A stretch of DNA of 64,000 nt from contig PDUO01000001.1 in assembly GCA_003008705.1 (NCBI GenBank), positions 2,225,694 through 2,289,693 on the forward strand, read 5' to 3'. The notes under the pieces were generated by a model, which was not told the DNA's origin, ran no database searches, and saw only the letters and a list, made by a program, of their open reading frames with translations. The stretch is from Pezicula radicicola. Taxonomy: Eukaryota > Ascomycota > Leotiomycetes > Helotiales > Dermateaceae. The position numbers were made by a program, and so were the translations under genes. Each line of letters opens with the position of its first letter. Position 1 is the stretch's first letter. Shown here piece by piece: positions 46,001 through 56,081 of the stretch.

Positions 46001-46191
46001 CTTACCTCACCTACCAAGCTGGTGAAGTAAGTACACTCTATCCTGTGCGTACTTCCAAAGCTAACCAATTCCAGATCTTTGACGTAATCGGTGAGAAAGG
46101 TGAGCTCTGGCTCGCCAAGAACCAGGACGATCCCACGGATTCAGTGGGATGGATCTGGAGCAAACACTTTGCACGCCTCGCTACTGACTGA
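40048..46191 (+). CDS. Rho guanine nucleotide exchange factor with DH, BAR and SH3 domains
   Basis: Two exons, 40048-46026 and 46075-46191, encode about 2031 residues. The first 1270 residues are Ser/Pro-rich and disordered, with many SPxP-type stretches. A DH (RhoGEF) domain covers about 1277-1505 (RIIKELIETEAVYLKDMNVV; LLVKPVQRITRYKLLLADL). A BAR-like helical domain follows at about 1530-1760 (ending in CLGHFVSIQAHWFNIWQEK). A C-terminal SH3 domain starts near YNVLYLAASLFEFN and ends GWIWSKHFARL. No PH domain is evident between DH and BAR, as in S. pombe Gef1 and animal Tuba, where the BAR replaces it. A role in Cdc42/Rho activation at curved membrane is therefore likely. The 48-nt intron at 46027-46074 is in frame and stop-free; removing it restores the SH3 core AGEIFDVIGEKGELWLA. 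Confidence 0.88.
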   Translation: MMESDINADQNFYRRPHHVHPSSSSDHDQQQHHDYHTPYNSPPTHTDLEARSPKVPPKLPYLTTQNLHAVTSNGYVGGVGGGDPDDFYKQYRGVQSSSNGYGDSPNGMAATVSESRPGPSSLRSNSNGTTPKHPPVSGLRNGLKQPGYRSASSPLDGRTALSNAKSSPALNGASNSSQKPSVKDLLKRFDQNNQPSATPAAPAVRKPAPRIPPKDVSISSTAYARTRAANGSSNTLGNTRAGQATRDTGVGAGNHATVPRATQRTRFATEDQHSNNTLSSTARTTKPRIAVPGSNGFASKSMSNLSPSSQTHHQSPPATRRPLFGEVSSTGTVNLPDVGYSLTGQTNIRHLAHRRSRSEIVEAIPPSPSSPSSPTAWYRSVNRELGSGLPQRSPRLINGHNRAHSDSPDAKANPLKNINTSSLKTGLPRPSPTKLSPHTRIATAGSRFNTPSSSSPSPPSTRAVSPYTAKSAANTKLRKPEPRSTTPTAGRAQTPTNRTPRGKARSPGKVGTNNASLKAYISSPPPKTSPPLRSSRPRQPVSSASTASSRQKTRERSQSAVRERAGSPKPVRTGMRVTRTNSTPSSRDQSPKPRRILTSGPVDFAARREKVQRAYTKSIHASEQKEIRARNLQRLNERRATEVNSKKEAEALTAERAAPVNLPAETSEAPAEPLQVTTTFSPPNWTPPVILQAPVIQQIPPDVDSPTLGIPGSFPGEKNVDEEIEEPQSAISNATGVTEIDVEPQTAPAQMSVLPSESSMEPSILSQEVYIPESSAETTPQLPEVVHEDVQEAPQVEVQEDVHEERDGHDDSAIPIFLDATPVEKSIPSPLPSPKSPNPPGAFMQDAEYVEYEEPLSPYDPLARDPSPPGAFQEESPELTPDIAEHDQPVFATTITSASPLAPPEPPELQEPQEHQEARTPPESGDEREFVDDTIHAEVVVEDLSQCTYSDIAPAEYDSPTVEEFAVQDQDEDESKAPHLRLPMLRSALSAQRDSDYLMTPTTDMDYESSNEHSSVSGQRETSQSQNRDQLSPGMYYDKRQSVWTDFSVNSGDEFSDQEYYEHYPLDLALTLSDPEKKPIPPPKTSPVVPPKPDNYTPQASPRFLRETPHLESPHQLPPVSTGTGLGLGFAESTLGYGSQVTSVVPLWPEYTPPPVPVEDTAPAVPAPPTRTPPPPSIHNRGPSSSIHRSSQYESRRPSEDVYSPRPSTSTPRSSAQMSAEDVSTSHQSFADVAKQVERLMTSGGPPTVPATVPNTFETEEDRIAAEKEKKRLYQRMRIIKELIETEAVYLKDMNVVEEIYKGTAEACPKLEETDVKSIFRNTDEVVAFTTTFLDELKAAGSSVFTTRKPKKRESQATNATANRFSTAETLNQETDDQKDRKTFIGRTFGKHLKQMQEVYTDFLKNSEIASTRLTALQADPAVKVWLQECNLVAKDLTAAWSLDALLVKPVQRITRYKLLLADLSKHTTENHPDYQSIQSSMAELDSLLKNIDDLKRRIDMVGKIVGRKRKESDVRSGIAKAFGRRAEKLQSSNSHRPNDDETYLKLHEKYQDDYLRLQVVLRDVEFYTRQSSSYVNDFLRYLSSIELVMRLSASPYPEIESKWARFNMGMRDMGTVALEEHLQSVRQRVIQPFEQVIQAYSAPGLAMKKRNKRRLDYEKSLQLKNSGKKIDEKLSELVDQYEALNETLKFELPKLSQLTEKIGNICLGHFVSIQAHWFNIWQEKVKVVLEESQMAKEIGDIVDMFARDYKYVEARAQELGIVNGTFLDSSPKTARASQSTRDDGASMTSKGRPSNISSRSRGLSIRSDTSPSLPTPDFAKRNSGQFTFSPILSQAPGLPAFAPRDPSFTNGHSRAGSGSPATPNSDSPNKYGAPSVPRPGTGRSFTSNDGLQRPSNDYNEPYRRQSGSTYNSNHHIDGPPQSGRPYSGLFHSAMPLPDGPEDSQRSSRASSRDRNVSGGYNVLYLAASLFEFNISATKSEAGYPYLTYQAGEVSTLYPVRTSKANQFQIFDVIGEKGELWLAKNQDDPTDSVGWIWSKHFARLATD

Positions 46192-47770
46192 AAAGTCATC
46201 CATCACTTTTTTTTTATGTTTCAACGGCGTTTTTCGAGGAAAGAAAAGCTGTGTTTCTTCCCTTGATGGAATGATACCGGAGTTAATAATGGTATATGAC
46301 GACTTTGATATGGATCCGTAGAAGGACAAAATATCTACTCTTGTCCGCACGGGTACAACGATAAAGGAAGGGATACTCAAAGAATACGGCGTTTACGAGT
46401 TAAAGGATTCGATTTTTTTGTGTCTTCAATTCCCATTTGCGATATGCGGTTTAGCGACAATGAGCCACCTCTGGAAGGGAATTGTTCATAATTCTCTGCG
46501 CGTTAAATTTTTACTTTGCGTGTTTCTATTCTATGATGGCCTTTAGGGAGGTATTGGGCTGGTAGTGTATTTACGGGTGAAGGATGGATGTTTAGGGAGC
46601 TGGATGGTTGGGTGACCGGATGGAGATATCCTGGTGCCTATGTTCTAGGCTAGAAGAGATTGCCTTTGTGGCATCAAGCCTTTCCTTTTGTCTCTTCTAA
46701 CTGTCAATTGTCCTTCGACGGTTGGCGCGAATTATGGATCACAGTACATGCGCAGTCATCAGTTGAACCTTTTCTTCTTCTGTGCGACTGTACTATATGC
46801 ATGTACGCACGTTCTATAGAAAAAGAAAGCCAGCTTAGGTAGATGCAAATCGAGTTCAGGAATCTCAAGATCTTGCTTGGTCTACTACTCGTGATCTTTC
46901 TGTTCTATCTTTTGCCTTGTGTTAAGAATAAATTTAGTATTATAGCCATATCGCGCCTTGGTCAGCTGGTTTGAGTAATTTGAGTAATTTGATATAAATC
47001 AGGCTCGAAGATTAGCCAAGATATAATTTGAAGTTGAAGGTAGTGATTATATAAAGGGACTGGATTGAAAGTAAGCATATATCTTATTTACAATGCCTTG
47101 TTCGAAGCATTCTACCTAAATGTCTCCCTCTCCTTAAAGCCAATGTCAGTTAAATCGAGATCCAAGTATTGTGGCGATATTGTTATGTTGTGGTTGGAAG
47201 TTATTTGGAAGTTGTTTGGGAGGGACGGAGGGGTTTGAGAAGTACGGTAGGTGCAAGTACATGTGTGTGTTAGGTTTGAGAGGAGGATACGGAGGTGGAT
47301 AGGGACAGGGATGAGTAGGGAAGGAATTGAGGATGGTGGGGGGAGTATGCTTTTGTTTTTTGAAGTTATGGATTTAGGTAACTGTAAGTTTAGTAGGTAG
47401 TTATTTTGTACTTTCTAGGCAACACAATTATTGTATGACAGAGTTTGGGTAATCATTCGTTTTCTAAGCAGCCTATTTTTCGAATAAAAGTCACTCTCTA
47501 GGTAAGTAAAATTAATAGTTAAGTGTTCCACTTGACTTAAGTAAATCTCTAGATGGTTTAAGTACATTAACACATGGTTTGGTAAGGTAAGATTAATTAG
47601 CTAGATACAATACTGAAGGCCGTTAGAATAGAATTGTGCTTTTAACAATAAGATAAGTAGGTACGAGTAGGCTTCTATGGTGTCAGATAGTTATCTCTGC
47701 CATCTCACTCAACATAAATAAATCCCTATCACCTCCCTAAAACCTCAGAACCCCATACCCTCATACCCTC
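46192..47770. other. Intergenic, convergent RhoGEF and cytidine deaminase genes
   Basis: Two 3' UTRs separated by AT-rich sequence. No gene, tRNA or repeat family identified. Confidence 0.5.
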
Positions 47771-48595
47771 TTACTCAAAACTTACTCCATCAGAACTCCA
47801 TTTCCGTCCCACATAAGCAAAAGGCAACAATTCCTTCATACTCACAGTCCTCAAACCTCCCTCAATCCCCAAATCAGGATCATTAACAATAACTCTAATA
47901 TCAGGGTAGTAATCCATCAACATCTGTCTACACCTCCCACAAGGATTAATAACACCCCTGTTTTCAGAACCGAAGGGAGGTATAAATCCAACTGCTACTA
48001 TATGGGTTAAGGTTGGGATTTTGTTGGTTATTGGAGAGGGGGAGCCTGGTGAATTGGACTATTTTGTTTCGTTTATTAGACAATCAATGAATCAATCTAT
48101 ACCACTCAAGCAGGTTATGAAATTGGAGGGTTGAAGTGGTATAGTGATTAGGAATTGTGTCCGAGCGGTATACCAACTTGAAGCGGAGAGTCGGAGACTA
48201 ATAAAGGAATACATACAGAACAAACACCCCCCATAACAGCATTCCCTAAAGCAATATTCTCCCCACAAGGCCCCCCGCTAAAATGAAATACGTTAACACC
48301 AGTGAAGATTCGTCCATCACTTGCGAGGCATGCTGATCCCACTGTGTGGTCGCTTATTTTGGGGGTTGGTCCTTGTCTGGTTTTTGGTTAGATATCAATC
48401 AGTTTATTTGGTTTAGGTAGTTTAGGTATTAGTTTGAGTGGTGAGGTGGACTGAGGAAGTATGGAGACGGGGTGGAGAGAAGAGTGTTTATAGGTACCGA
48501 GGAACTGCATCGATTGCGGCATGAGCTGCTGCTATTAAGGCAGTGAGGTTTTCCGGTAGAGTTCCTGTTAGGGAAGTGGTTGTTGATGCTGCCAT
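47771..48595 (-). CDS. Cytidine deaminase family protein (blasticidin-S-deaminase-like)
   Basis: Three exons on -: 48595-48498, 48376-48217 and 48058-47771, about 181 residues. The zinc-dependent deaminase signature is present: GPCGEN (Cys70 ligand, Glu72 proton shuttle) and NPCGRCRQ (Cys126 and Cys129 ligands). The expected core strands are also seen (VGSACLASDGRIFTGVNVFHF; THIVAVGF; IRVIVND). The length is slightly above the usual 130-150 because of a GSPSPITNKIP insertion that also contains a splice junction. Likely reaction: deamination of cytidine or deoxycytidine, or of a related aminonucleoside, in pyrimidine salvage. The Cys-Gly-Glu form (rather than His/Cys-Ala-Glu) is a small deviation. 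The splice choice at 48058 is set by the reading phase. Confidence 0.82.
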
Positions 48596-49035
48596 AGTCA
48601 AAAATGGTTGAAGATAGCTTCTTTTTCTAGTCTTGGTTTTGGTCTTCTTTATGAGTTGTGATCTGAAGAGCGAGTTATGCTTGGGTGGCAATGAGAATAT
48701 ATGAAATGCAGTCTTGTCGATTTGAGTCAAGGACGGATTGGGAACGTAGACAAAATACTAATGACTCACCTGATAATCACATGATGTGTTGCGCCGTTCA
48801 GTAATCACCAAGAGGTGTACAGTACCAGGAACTGAATTTGGTGATCCATTCGCTCAATCACTTATCCATCTTCATGAGAGAGGCTGTCGGTCAAGATTCT
48901 TTTATTTTATGCAACCATCTTACGGGCTCGTTATCTGCAGAGAGGATTCAATTCCTCCTGATACATAAACCCCCAATGCACAGCGACTCCGGCCTAATAC
49001 AAATCACAAAAGGGACCCTTTAAGCTACTAACCTC
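48596..49035. other. Intergenic between the deaminase promoter and the eIF3b 3' end
   Basis: Promoter side of the deaminase gene and 3' side of eIF3b on the same strand. Nothing else seen. Confidence 0.45.
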
Positions 49036-51363
49036 TCATGGAATAATTTCCTCGGTCTCCTCAACAATCTCCTCCACAATCTCCTCAATGACCTGCTTAT
49101 CATCATCATCCGTGCTACCAATCAATGCCACTAAAGGATCATCTGGAAGACCGAGTGCCTCTTTCTCCTCCTTGAGATCCTCCTCAACACCTTGTCTCCA
49201 CGCTATCCACTCTTGCAATAGTCTACGTCTGTTCTCGACAACAGCTGCATCAGCCGAAGCACCACGATCTTGATCTTCTTGGTCGAAGATTTTGCTGTAT
49301 TCACGAAGGTTCTTGCGGATTTGCTTTTGCTCCTCCTTAGAGAGAAGCGTTGGTGGACGAGGGCGCCAGATCCATTGCTTGAACTTCTCAACTGGCTCTT
49401 CACGGAGTTGCTCGCCCTTGAAGTCGTACAGGTGGTAACCGTTCTCCATCTATTTCTTTGTTAGTTTCTTTTCAGGCTCGAAAGATTCGGATTACTTACG
49501 GTGTGCTTCCAGATACTGGCACTTGTTGCTACGAATCTTCCGGTTGGGTCCCAGTCAATGTCAGTAACACCGTAATGCTCGGCAGTATTCATGAGCTGCA
49601 AGTTGGCAGTCAGATCCTTGTCACTCTCAGGCTTCTCGCCCTCAAAGTCCAAGTCGAAGAACTCCATATCAGAGCTGATTTGCGAGTGAACGGTTGCAAC
49701 AATAACAAATCGACCCTTTGGCGACCAGTAGATGGCGTTGCTGTTCTTCTTGTCGTATGTCCGGATGTGCTTGAAGTTGCCAACAACACCACCCTTGGCC
49801 TTCTCGGGGCAGTAGAAAGCAACGGATGTCTTCGGTGGAACGGCAGTAGCGGCGACGACTTCAGCTGTTGTGATGATAACAAATCTGTCACCCTTTGGCT
49901 CCCAAGCGAAGTTGATTACGGTATCCTTGATCGAGTCAACAACTTCGACTGGTACACCCTTTTCTCTGACACGGAAAATCTCAAGACTGGTAGCCAAGGA
50001 CTTCTTTGACTTGGAGTGACGATCAACCTTGACACACAGGTAATCGGCATTTGATTGCCAGTGCAGTTTAGCATCAGTGACACTGAAGATGGGGAGTGTT
50101 CTGACGGGCTCTTTTGATGGAATGCTCATTAAAGAGACCTTGGCTGGGTTGCTGCCAATTTCGGGAGTCCAGTAGCAGAAAAGCTGTTCGTATGTCTTGA
50201 TGCCTTCACGACGAGGTGTTGCTGGTGCCCATTCGAAATCCATAACTCCCTCGATCTTGATTGGCTTTTTATCCAAAAGTCCCATACGTGGAAGCTCGTA
50301 GACAGAAATCTGACTACCTTGTGTCAAACGAGCAACATACTTATCATCTGACGACCACTTGAAAGCTGGCCACTGAATCTTTCTCTTGACAGGTTGGCCA
50401 GCCTCGTCGACGGTAGTAGGTGCAAGGTCGATGTTTGCGAAGGATCGGAGGGGTTTGCCAGTCTCAACATCCCATATAACGTAGTTCATTCCATCGTCAT
50501 CGGGTGACAGAGCTGGGTGGCCATCCTCAGGAATCTCGATGGCTCGATTTGACCATGTGGTTAGGTACTTTTCATTTGGAGAAAAGTCTACCAAGTTAAC
50601 ATAAGGATGAGCGAAACGCTTTTGTCTAGTCCACGATGGTCCACCCCAGAGCTGGACACCTTGCGCATGTATCGATGTCAAAAATGTGCCTTGTGGCGAC
50701 CATTGTACGAAAGACTCTGTCCAGTGTTGTCTGTCAACGATCACTTCGGGCGCATCCTTCTCGTTATTCCAGTACACGGCTACTCCGTTATCCTTGTACA
50801 TCACAAACTGATCTCTTCCACGGCCACTTGGGTCTGCCAACCATGATCTCAGATGCTCCTTCTCGGTGAACTCTTCGATGCGGGGGGGTGTGTAGTTCTC
50901 ATCGATACGACCTTCTCGTCCAAAACGGTCGATATCTGTAAGCTTGTTTACTCGGAGGGTGTGTTTCTTGTCAAGCGCTACCATATCAAGGGCTTTGCAT
51001 GCAGCAGCAGCTTCGGCGGGCGAAGAGTATTCTACGAACGCAAATCTAGATGTCATTAGCACAAGCAAGTATAGTCCAGAATGATGTTCCATACTTGTAT
51101 GACTTTCCATTTTCACCTATTGGCATGTAAATCGAGTCCTCCTTCGCCTTCCCAACAGCATTTAATTTTCGCAGCAGAAACTTCACCAGCTTAGGCTTTG
51201 TATCTTCGTTGACCTCAGGAAGACCATCAACCACCACGAAGGTGTCGAGACCCTGCTCCAGCTGCACTTCAAATCTTTCTCTAATATCGGAAAAGTCGAG
51301 CTCCTCATCCTCATCGTAATCGTCCTCCTCGGGGTCTGGGAGATGATCGAAACTCGGCGCCAT
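49036..51363 (-). CDS. PRT1: Translation initiation factor eIF3 subunit b
   Basis: Three exons on -: 51363-51095, 51045-49500 and 49449-49036, giving about 742 residues, the usual size in filamentous fungi. eIF3b scaffolds the eIF3 complex on the 40S subunit. The acidic N-terminus ([19 protein letters not shown]) precedes an RRM at about 40-120 ([29 protein letters not shown]). A WD-type beta propeller follows, with family motifs such as [35 protein letters not shown] and [13 protein letters not shown]. The C-terminal part includes the conserved [13 protein letters not shown] and a charged helix for eIF3i/g contacts ([15 protein letters not shown]). It shares a 466-bp divergent promoter region with PEX10. 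Confidence 0.95.
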
Positions 51364-51829
51364 GATTGCGGTTATGGTTTGGTTCTTCGTCTGTCGCGAG
51401 ACGTTGTCTCTTGGGTTGAATTTGTGTGATTTTGATACCCCACTTGGATGCTTCGGTAGCTCTAACTTGGGGCTCGAAAACTGTGGGATTTTGTGGTAAA
51501 TTCTGCGGATCTTGCAGATGCTCGCAAAACAGTATTAGACGGAAATTAATGAGTGGCAAGTGGAATATATGAAGATGAAGCCTCGAGATCTGTTGACTCA
51601 GACTCTCCATTTTCTGGTGATGCGCCTGCGATTTCCTCGAAAAGTGCGCGCTGCTAAGCTAAAAACGGAATAGCGCCATTAACCACAACCTTTCAGCCAC
51701 AACCGCAATGTGGCTGAATATGTTAATCTGTTGATCTGTTGATACCGAGGCTCGCAGCGGGTGTCTTGTCAAGAACGTCGCGCCCGCAGTCACGAATTCA
51801 CCCCATAAACGCCCAAGTATATCCTCAAA
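51364..51829. promoter_or_regulatory. Shared divergent promoter region of eIF3b and PEX10
   Basis: 466 bases between two divergent start codons, so both promoters must lie here. No specific element is claimed. Confidence 0.5.
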
Positions 51830-52963
51830 ATGGCTGAAGATCATGTCCTCTCCAAGCCTACCGCGACGCCTGCCTACAATTATCCCTTTGCTGCCGCCCC
51901 CGACATAATCCGGTCTCACCAAAAAGATGCCTACTTTGAGGGTATCCTCCTAAATCACCTCTCAAATCTTCTCCGCAAGCTCTATGGTGCCCGGTTTCTC
52001 CACAAATACACGTCTGAAGCCAGGACCTTCTCTGAGCTTCTATATCTTGGCCTGACAACCTTTATTGGGAATAGGACCCTGGGAGAAGAGTACTGCGACA
52101 TCGTACAAATTGAGGATGATACCCTGAAGTTGCCAGCCATATCGCGGAGGGCGGGTTATATCTTGACGTCGATACTGCTTCCATACTCACTTACGAAGAT
52201 ATTGCCTTCTTTCCGATCAAGGATACGGTCAAAACTAGAGGCCAATCTGAGGCGTTTGTTACGCAACTCGCAGCAGAAGTCATACTCCTACAGACTACAA
52301 TCCTATCTTTTAACACATCTGTCGACCATAACCTCTCCCTCTCCAGTGGCCGCTCTCACCCTGACTATATTCTATTTCACTGGCTCCTATTATCAGCTAT
52401 CGAAGCGGATCTTCGGTCTGCGGTATATATTTACGAAGAGGATTGGGGAGAGTGAAGCCAGGGTGGGATATGAAGTTCTTGGGGTATTGTTGGTCTTGCA
52501 GATTACCGTACAATCATGGCTTCATTTACAGTCCACATTGCAATCAACGCAAGATGCGCCAGAACCAGCGAATGCAAGCGTACTTACAGGTGCAACCGCT
52601 GTGCTTGAGGGCGGCGTCGAACTCTCCCTCGATCAGAACACCAATACTGAACTGCTCTTCGAATCCTCTTTACCTTCGCATCCCGCTTCCAAGATTGGGA
52701 AGACTATGAACACAGAAATAATGCAGAATGGACATCCGAGATATGACTTACGTGATGGACATGATGAGGTTATGAAGTGGATTAAGGGCAGACAACAAAG
52801 GAAATGTACACTTTGCTTAGAGGGGTTGAAAGACCCCAGTGCTACGCTCTGTGGGCATGTTTTCTGCTGGGGATGCATTGGCGATTGGGTAAGAGAGAAG
52901 CCGGAATGCCCGCTTTGTAGGAGAGAATGCTTGGTTCAGCATATATTGCCCCTCCGAGTATGA
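51830..52963 (+). CDS. PEX10: Peroxisomal RING E3 ligase PEX10
   Basis: Single-exon gene of 377 residues. PEX10 with PEX2 and PEX12 forms the peroxisomal membrane ubiquitin ligase that recycles the PEX5 import receptor. The N-terminal Pex2/Pex12 domain is visible: PDIIRSHQKDAYFEGIL near 23-40, NRTLGEEYCDI near 80-90, RAGYILTSILLPYSL near 105-120, then hydrophobic helices through about 230. The C-terminal RING at about 325-362 is CTLCLEGLKDPSATLCGHVF, then CWGCIGDWV and CPLCRREC. The protein ends LPLRV, which resembles known fungal PEX10 ends. A low-similarity insert at about 240-310 is normal for the family. Confidence 0.94.
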   Translation: MAEDHVLSKPTATPAYNYPFAAAPDIIRSHQKDAYFEGILLNHLSNLLRKLYGARFLHKYTSEARTFSELLYLGLTTFIGNRTLGEEYCDIVQIEDDTLKLPAISRRAGYILTSILLPYSLTKILPSFRSRIRSKLEANLRRLLRNSQQKSYSYRLQSYLLTHLSTITSPSPVAALTLTIFYFTGSYYQLSKRIFGLRYIFTKRIGESEARVGYEVLGVLLVLQITVQSWLHLQSTLQSTQDAPEPANASVLTGATAVLEGGVELSLDQNTNTELLFESSLPSHPASKIGKTMNTEIMQNGHPRYDLRDGHDEVMKWIKGRQQRKCTLCLEGLKDPSATLCGHVFCWGCIGDWVREKPECPLCRRECLVQHILPLRV

Positions 52964-54300
52964 GAAAGACTTATGGCCTGTAATGATATATAAATGAGGT
53001 TGAAGCGGCAAAATTAAATAATGAATGAAGTTTGCGAGTCCAATGCCTGCTTAGAAGTAGCCTTGCAAGCTCTGTACAAGGCTCCAAAGACGAATACCGT
53101 GCGAATATGCTCAATCTTCCACGTCGTTGGCCTCATCCTAGTACCTAGTTGAGTATAAAATAAGAGGTCTCGAAAAGGATACTGATTGAATAATATCTCT
53201 AGACTCAAATTTATTGTTATCACGCATCGAACTGATCGAAGCGAGCAATTTAAGCAATAATATCAATGGCGGTACCTGCTCTCCAATCTGCAACAATTCC
53301 CGGCTGCAAAGCATGATTGCAAATGGTATTCTATAAAGCATTATTCTCGCATTTAATCTACTTAAATTATATACTGTACGGAACTAATCACACAAAGGAA
53401 GAAACCCCCAACCCCCACATCCCATCCCATCAACTTCCCAACTCCCCTCCAAATCCCTTTACACCTGATAAGAAAGATCACCGGAACCAATAAGAGAACC
53501 CTTACAAACACCAGCAGTACAAAACACCAGAAAAAGTCCCAATATCCCAAGCCTCTAACATATAAAAATATAAAAGCATAAAAATCAGCCCACATACTGT
53601 ACTGTACAGTAACTCAAACACCACACCACTCAACCCAAAATCAAAAATGAAAACAAAAAGAGAGAAAAGGGGAGATATAAACGTACGTATTGTTTGCGAA
53701 TTACTTATAATCAATAATAGATTAGTATTGTAAATAGCAGTACAGGCATTAAAAGCAGGTGTGTTGCATGTTATCGTAAGTGGAATTATTGTGCTTGCAC
53801 TTCCAACTAGACTACTACCCCATGAACACTTTCCTGCTGCGCAGGAGCCGGAAAGGGTTAGAGAACCGGCTAGTTATTAAAAGTCGGCGCTTTTGTTCAA
53901 TTTTATCAATTTATCATTCCACGTATAGTACAGTAGGTATTGTATGCGCTTTATGCACTTTAGGGAGGTTGTTCGTGGATGTTGAGTTTTCCTTACAGTA
54001 AGCAGGAAGATTTACAACCAAGTCTGAGAGTTCTCCTTTACCGGTTCCAATACATTGATATATATGATTACAAGCTATCTAGATTGTTACATTTGTGAGT
54101 TTGAGACCGAGAAGTTGACGGTCTTCGAGTTCTGTTGGTGTAGGTGCTGCAGTGATAATTGATAATAGAGACAAGGGAGAGAGCTGTGAGGATTGTTGAA
54201 GTGATCTTCATTTTGACTAGAGTTTAGTAGAATGAAAGGAGAAGAATTGTTGATGTTACAGATTTTTGAGTAAAAATTTCCTCTCACTTGACGACTTTAC
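52964..54300. other. Intergenic, convergent PEX10 and 2EXR genes
   Basis: AT-rich. Two overlapping hydrophobic minus-strand frames of 70-77 codons at 53362-53714 are not supported as genes. No RNA gene or element seen. Confidence 0.45.
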
Positions 54301-55011
54301 TCATTCACTGAATTTTGTATACTGAGCTAGCCCCGCCTTCGTATTTAAATTCCACGTCTCTTGGCTCTGGAATAGATCAGGCTTGTTTACGGCAAGAGGA
54401 GCAAAATCCTGTGTGTACCAAGGGTCTGTGAGAAACTCGAAGACTACCATGGGGTTATACGGGGATTGCGCGAATGTGGTGAAAGCCTTGTTGTGGCTGT
54501 TTCTAACATGAAAGTTTGGGAAGTGCAGAAACAACGTATCGATAGCGGGGTTGATCCAGACTTTTGACTCGGCACTGTCTTCATCTCTCAAGCAAGTCTT
54601 GTACAGTCTCAAGCCTTCGGCACGAGACTCTTGGTTTGTATGAAGTAGGGCCGGAACGCAGGTTGAAGCCTTGAAGCTGATTTTTGCTAAATGGCCTGGT
54701 TGGCCCTTTTGGAAGTGGACAGATGTGCGGACATCACGAGCATGGCTGCCAACCAGCTTCCAGATCTTCAAGCGGAGCTCCTTCGGAAGGTCTCGGAATA
54801 GAGTGAATTCGGTTGCGATTGTAGATGCTATGGTGTTTGAGACTGAAGTTGAGCTTGAAGTTGTTGGGGCTTCCGTAGTATTTGCGACTGCGTTCAAGTT
54901 GAAAGCCGTGCCCTGTCTTGACTCGACGTTCATTTTGTTTTCGATAGCGTTCGGGTCCACGTATGTTGTCGGTGGGGTGCTGATTGCTGCAGTTGAGGTG
55001 TCTTCATTCAT
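54301..55011 (-). CDS. 2EXR domain protein
   Basis: About 236 residues from the ATG of MNEDTSTAAIS. An in-frame ATG at 55218 would give 305 residues, but the extra part reads like a translated CAAC-rich leader. The 2EXR domain, named for two conserved ExR-type positions in many fungal proteins, is visible in FTLFRDLPKELRLKIWKLV, then LLHTNQESRAEGLRLYK and INPAIDTLFLHFPNFH. The N-terminal 70 residues are Thr/Ser-rich. The family is large in filamentous fungi and its biochemical function is unknown; the ELRLKIW part is F-box-like. No membrane segment or signal peptide. Confidence 0.8.
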   Translation of the reverse strand: MNEDTSTAAISTPPTTYVDPNAIENKMNVESRQGTAFNLNAVANTTEAPTTSSSTSVSNTIASTIATEFTLFRDLPKELRLKIWKLVGSHARDVRTSVHFQKGQPGHLAKISFKASTCVPALLHTNQESRAEGLRLYKTCLRDEDSAESKVWINPAIDTLFLHFPNFHVRNSHNKAFTTFAQSPYNPMVVFEFLTDPWYTQDFAPLAVNKPDLFQSQETWNLNTKAGLAQYTKFSE

Positions 55012-55560
55012 CGCGATGGGGATGGCGATGGCGATAGTTAGGTTGGTTGGTTGTTCTTGTTCAAAGTGTTGTGTTGAAAGATCGAGGTTGGAGGATTGAA
55101 GAAGTCTGGAAGCGAAGTTGGTTTTATACAGCGCGTTGTAGGTGAACAGTCTGGTTTTGATTGTCTTGTTCACTCTATTAACTCGACTGTATTCACTCGT
55201 TCGAAGCCAAGTCAGCAATGATCATGACTTCGGCAACATGCTTAAATACCGGAAGCATAGCATCTTGTGCTTTCACTTCTACCCAATCTATTCTAAATAC
55301 CGCACCTACGGGGCTTCCTCAAAAGCCCTTTCAAGCGAAGGCTACTTCTGGACAGCGTGCTGCAATGACTTCAGCAGAGCCTGAAATATACCTAATAAAC
55401 CTGCACGAACATGCAGCTTCACAAGCCGCATCAGGTTCTGCTTCATGTTCTGGAAGAAGCTCGCCTGTACCTAGATATGGCGAGTCTCTTCGGAAGCAAG
55501 TTTAGATTCTCCGTAGATTGAGAGGAGAAAGTGGCCCCAGATCGTAACTTGATTGTAACT
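55012..55560. other. Intergenic
   Basis: Leader and promoter of the 2EXR gene, including a possible longer N-terminal coding start at 55218. No other gene seen. Confidence 0.4.
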
Positions 55561-56081
55561 CTAGAGCATCGAAATCGGCCCGAGCAGAAGTTGGTCCCGG
55601 AAAGAATCTAGTCTCTTCTGCATTTGCTGAATTTCATTCTCCTTCAACACGTTTCGCAACGCTTGACGCACGCTCTTCCATTTTCCACTGTCGCCTTTGA
55701 CTGTAATCACTTCAAGCGCATTCAAGAGTGCATCGGCAAGATTTTTGAATTCGCCGGCCAACTATGCCTGCGATCTTGTTTTCGGATGCCGTCTGAAGCA
55801 CCGCCGTGTACTCGGCAGCTCCCAAAACTGCAGCTCATAGAGCTAAGATCACCAACAAGTGGCTTGATTTCGAGGTTACCAGGCAAGACACCATCCAGCG
55901 ATCGATATAACTCAACGCTGCCAAAACAAACCTTTTTACCAAAATCAACGAATTGGACATTGTTTGAGACGAGACCTAGCGTTGTAAGAGGGTTGATTAT
56001 GGCTGGCTGCTGGTAGGTGTTGATGGCGAACCAGTCAATTAATCGTGATGATGGCGGAGAAAGATAGTCGAGAGGATACAT
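55561..56081 (-). pseudogene. Orphan N-terminal fragment of a fungal NLR/STAND-type protein
   Basis: The first minus-strand frame (from 56081) contains NPLTTLGLVSNNVQFVDFG and ELYRSLDGVLPGNLEIKPL, the standard N-terminal helical region that precedes NACHT or NB-ARC domains in many fungal NLR-like proteins. A second frame ending at 55561 carries the next expected block, EFKNLADALLNALEVITVKG and KWKSVRQALRNVLKENEIQQ. A frame change near 55790-55860 and a TAG just before the second block separate the two. No nucleotide-binding domain follows; the frame stops at 55561. It is therefore a truncated, frame-broken relic, or a small standalone adaptor if an unseen intron joins the parts. Confidence 0.6.

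Noticed and set aside
53362..53714. Two overlapping hydrophobic small frames on the minus strand
   Set aside because: Phe/Leu/Val richness arises from T-rich minus-strand DNA; overlapping frames both look hydrophobic, which argues for composition and not selection.
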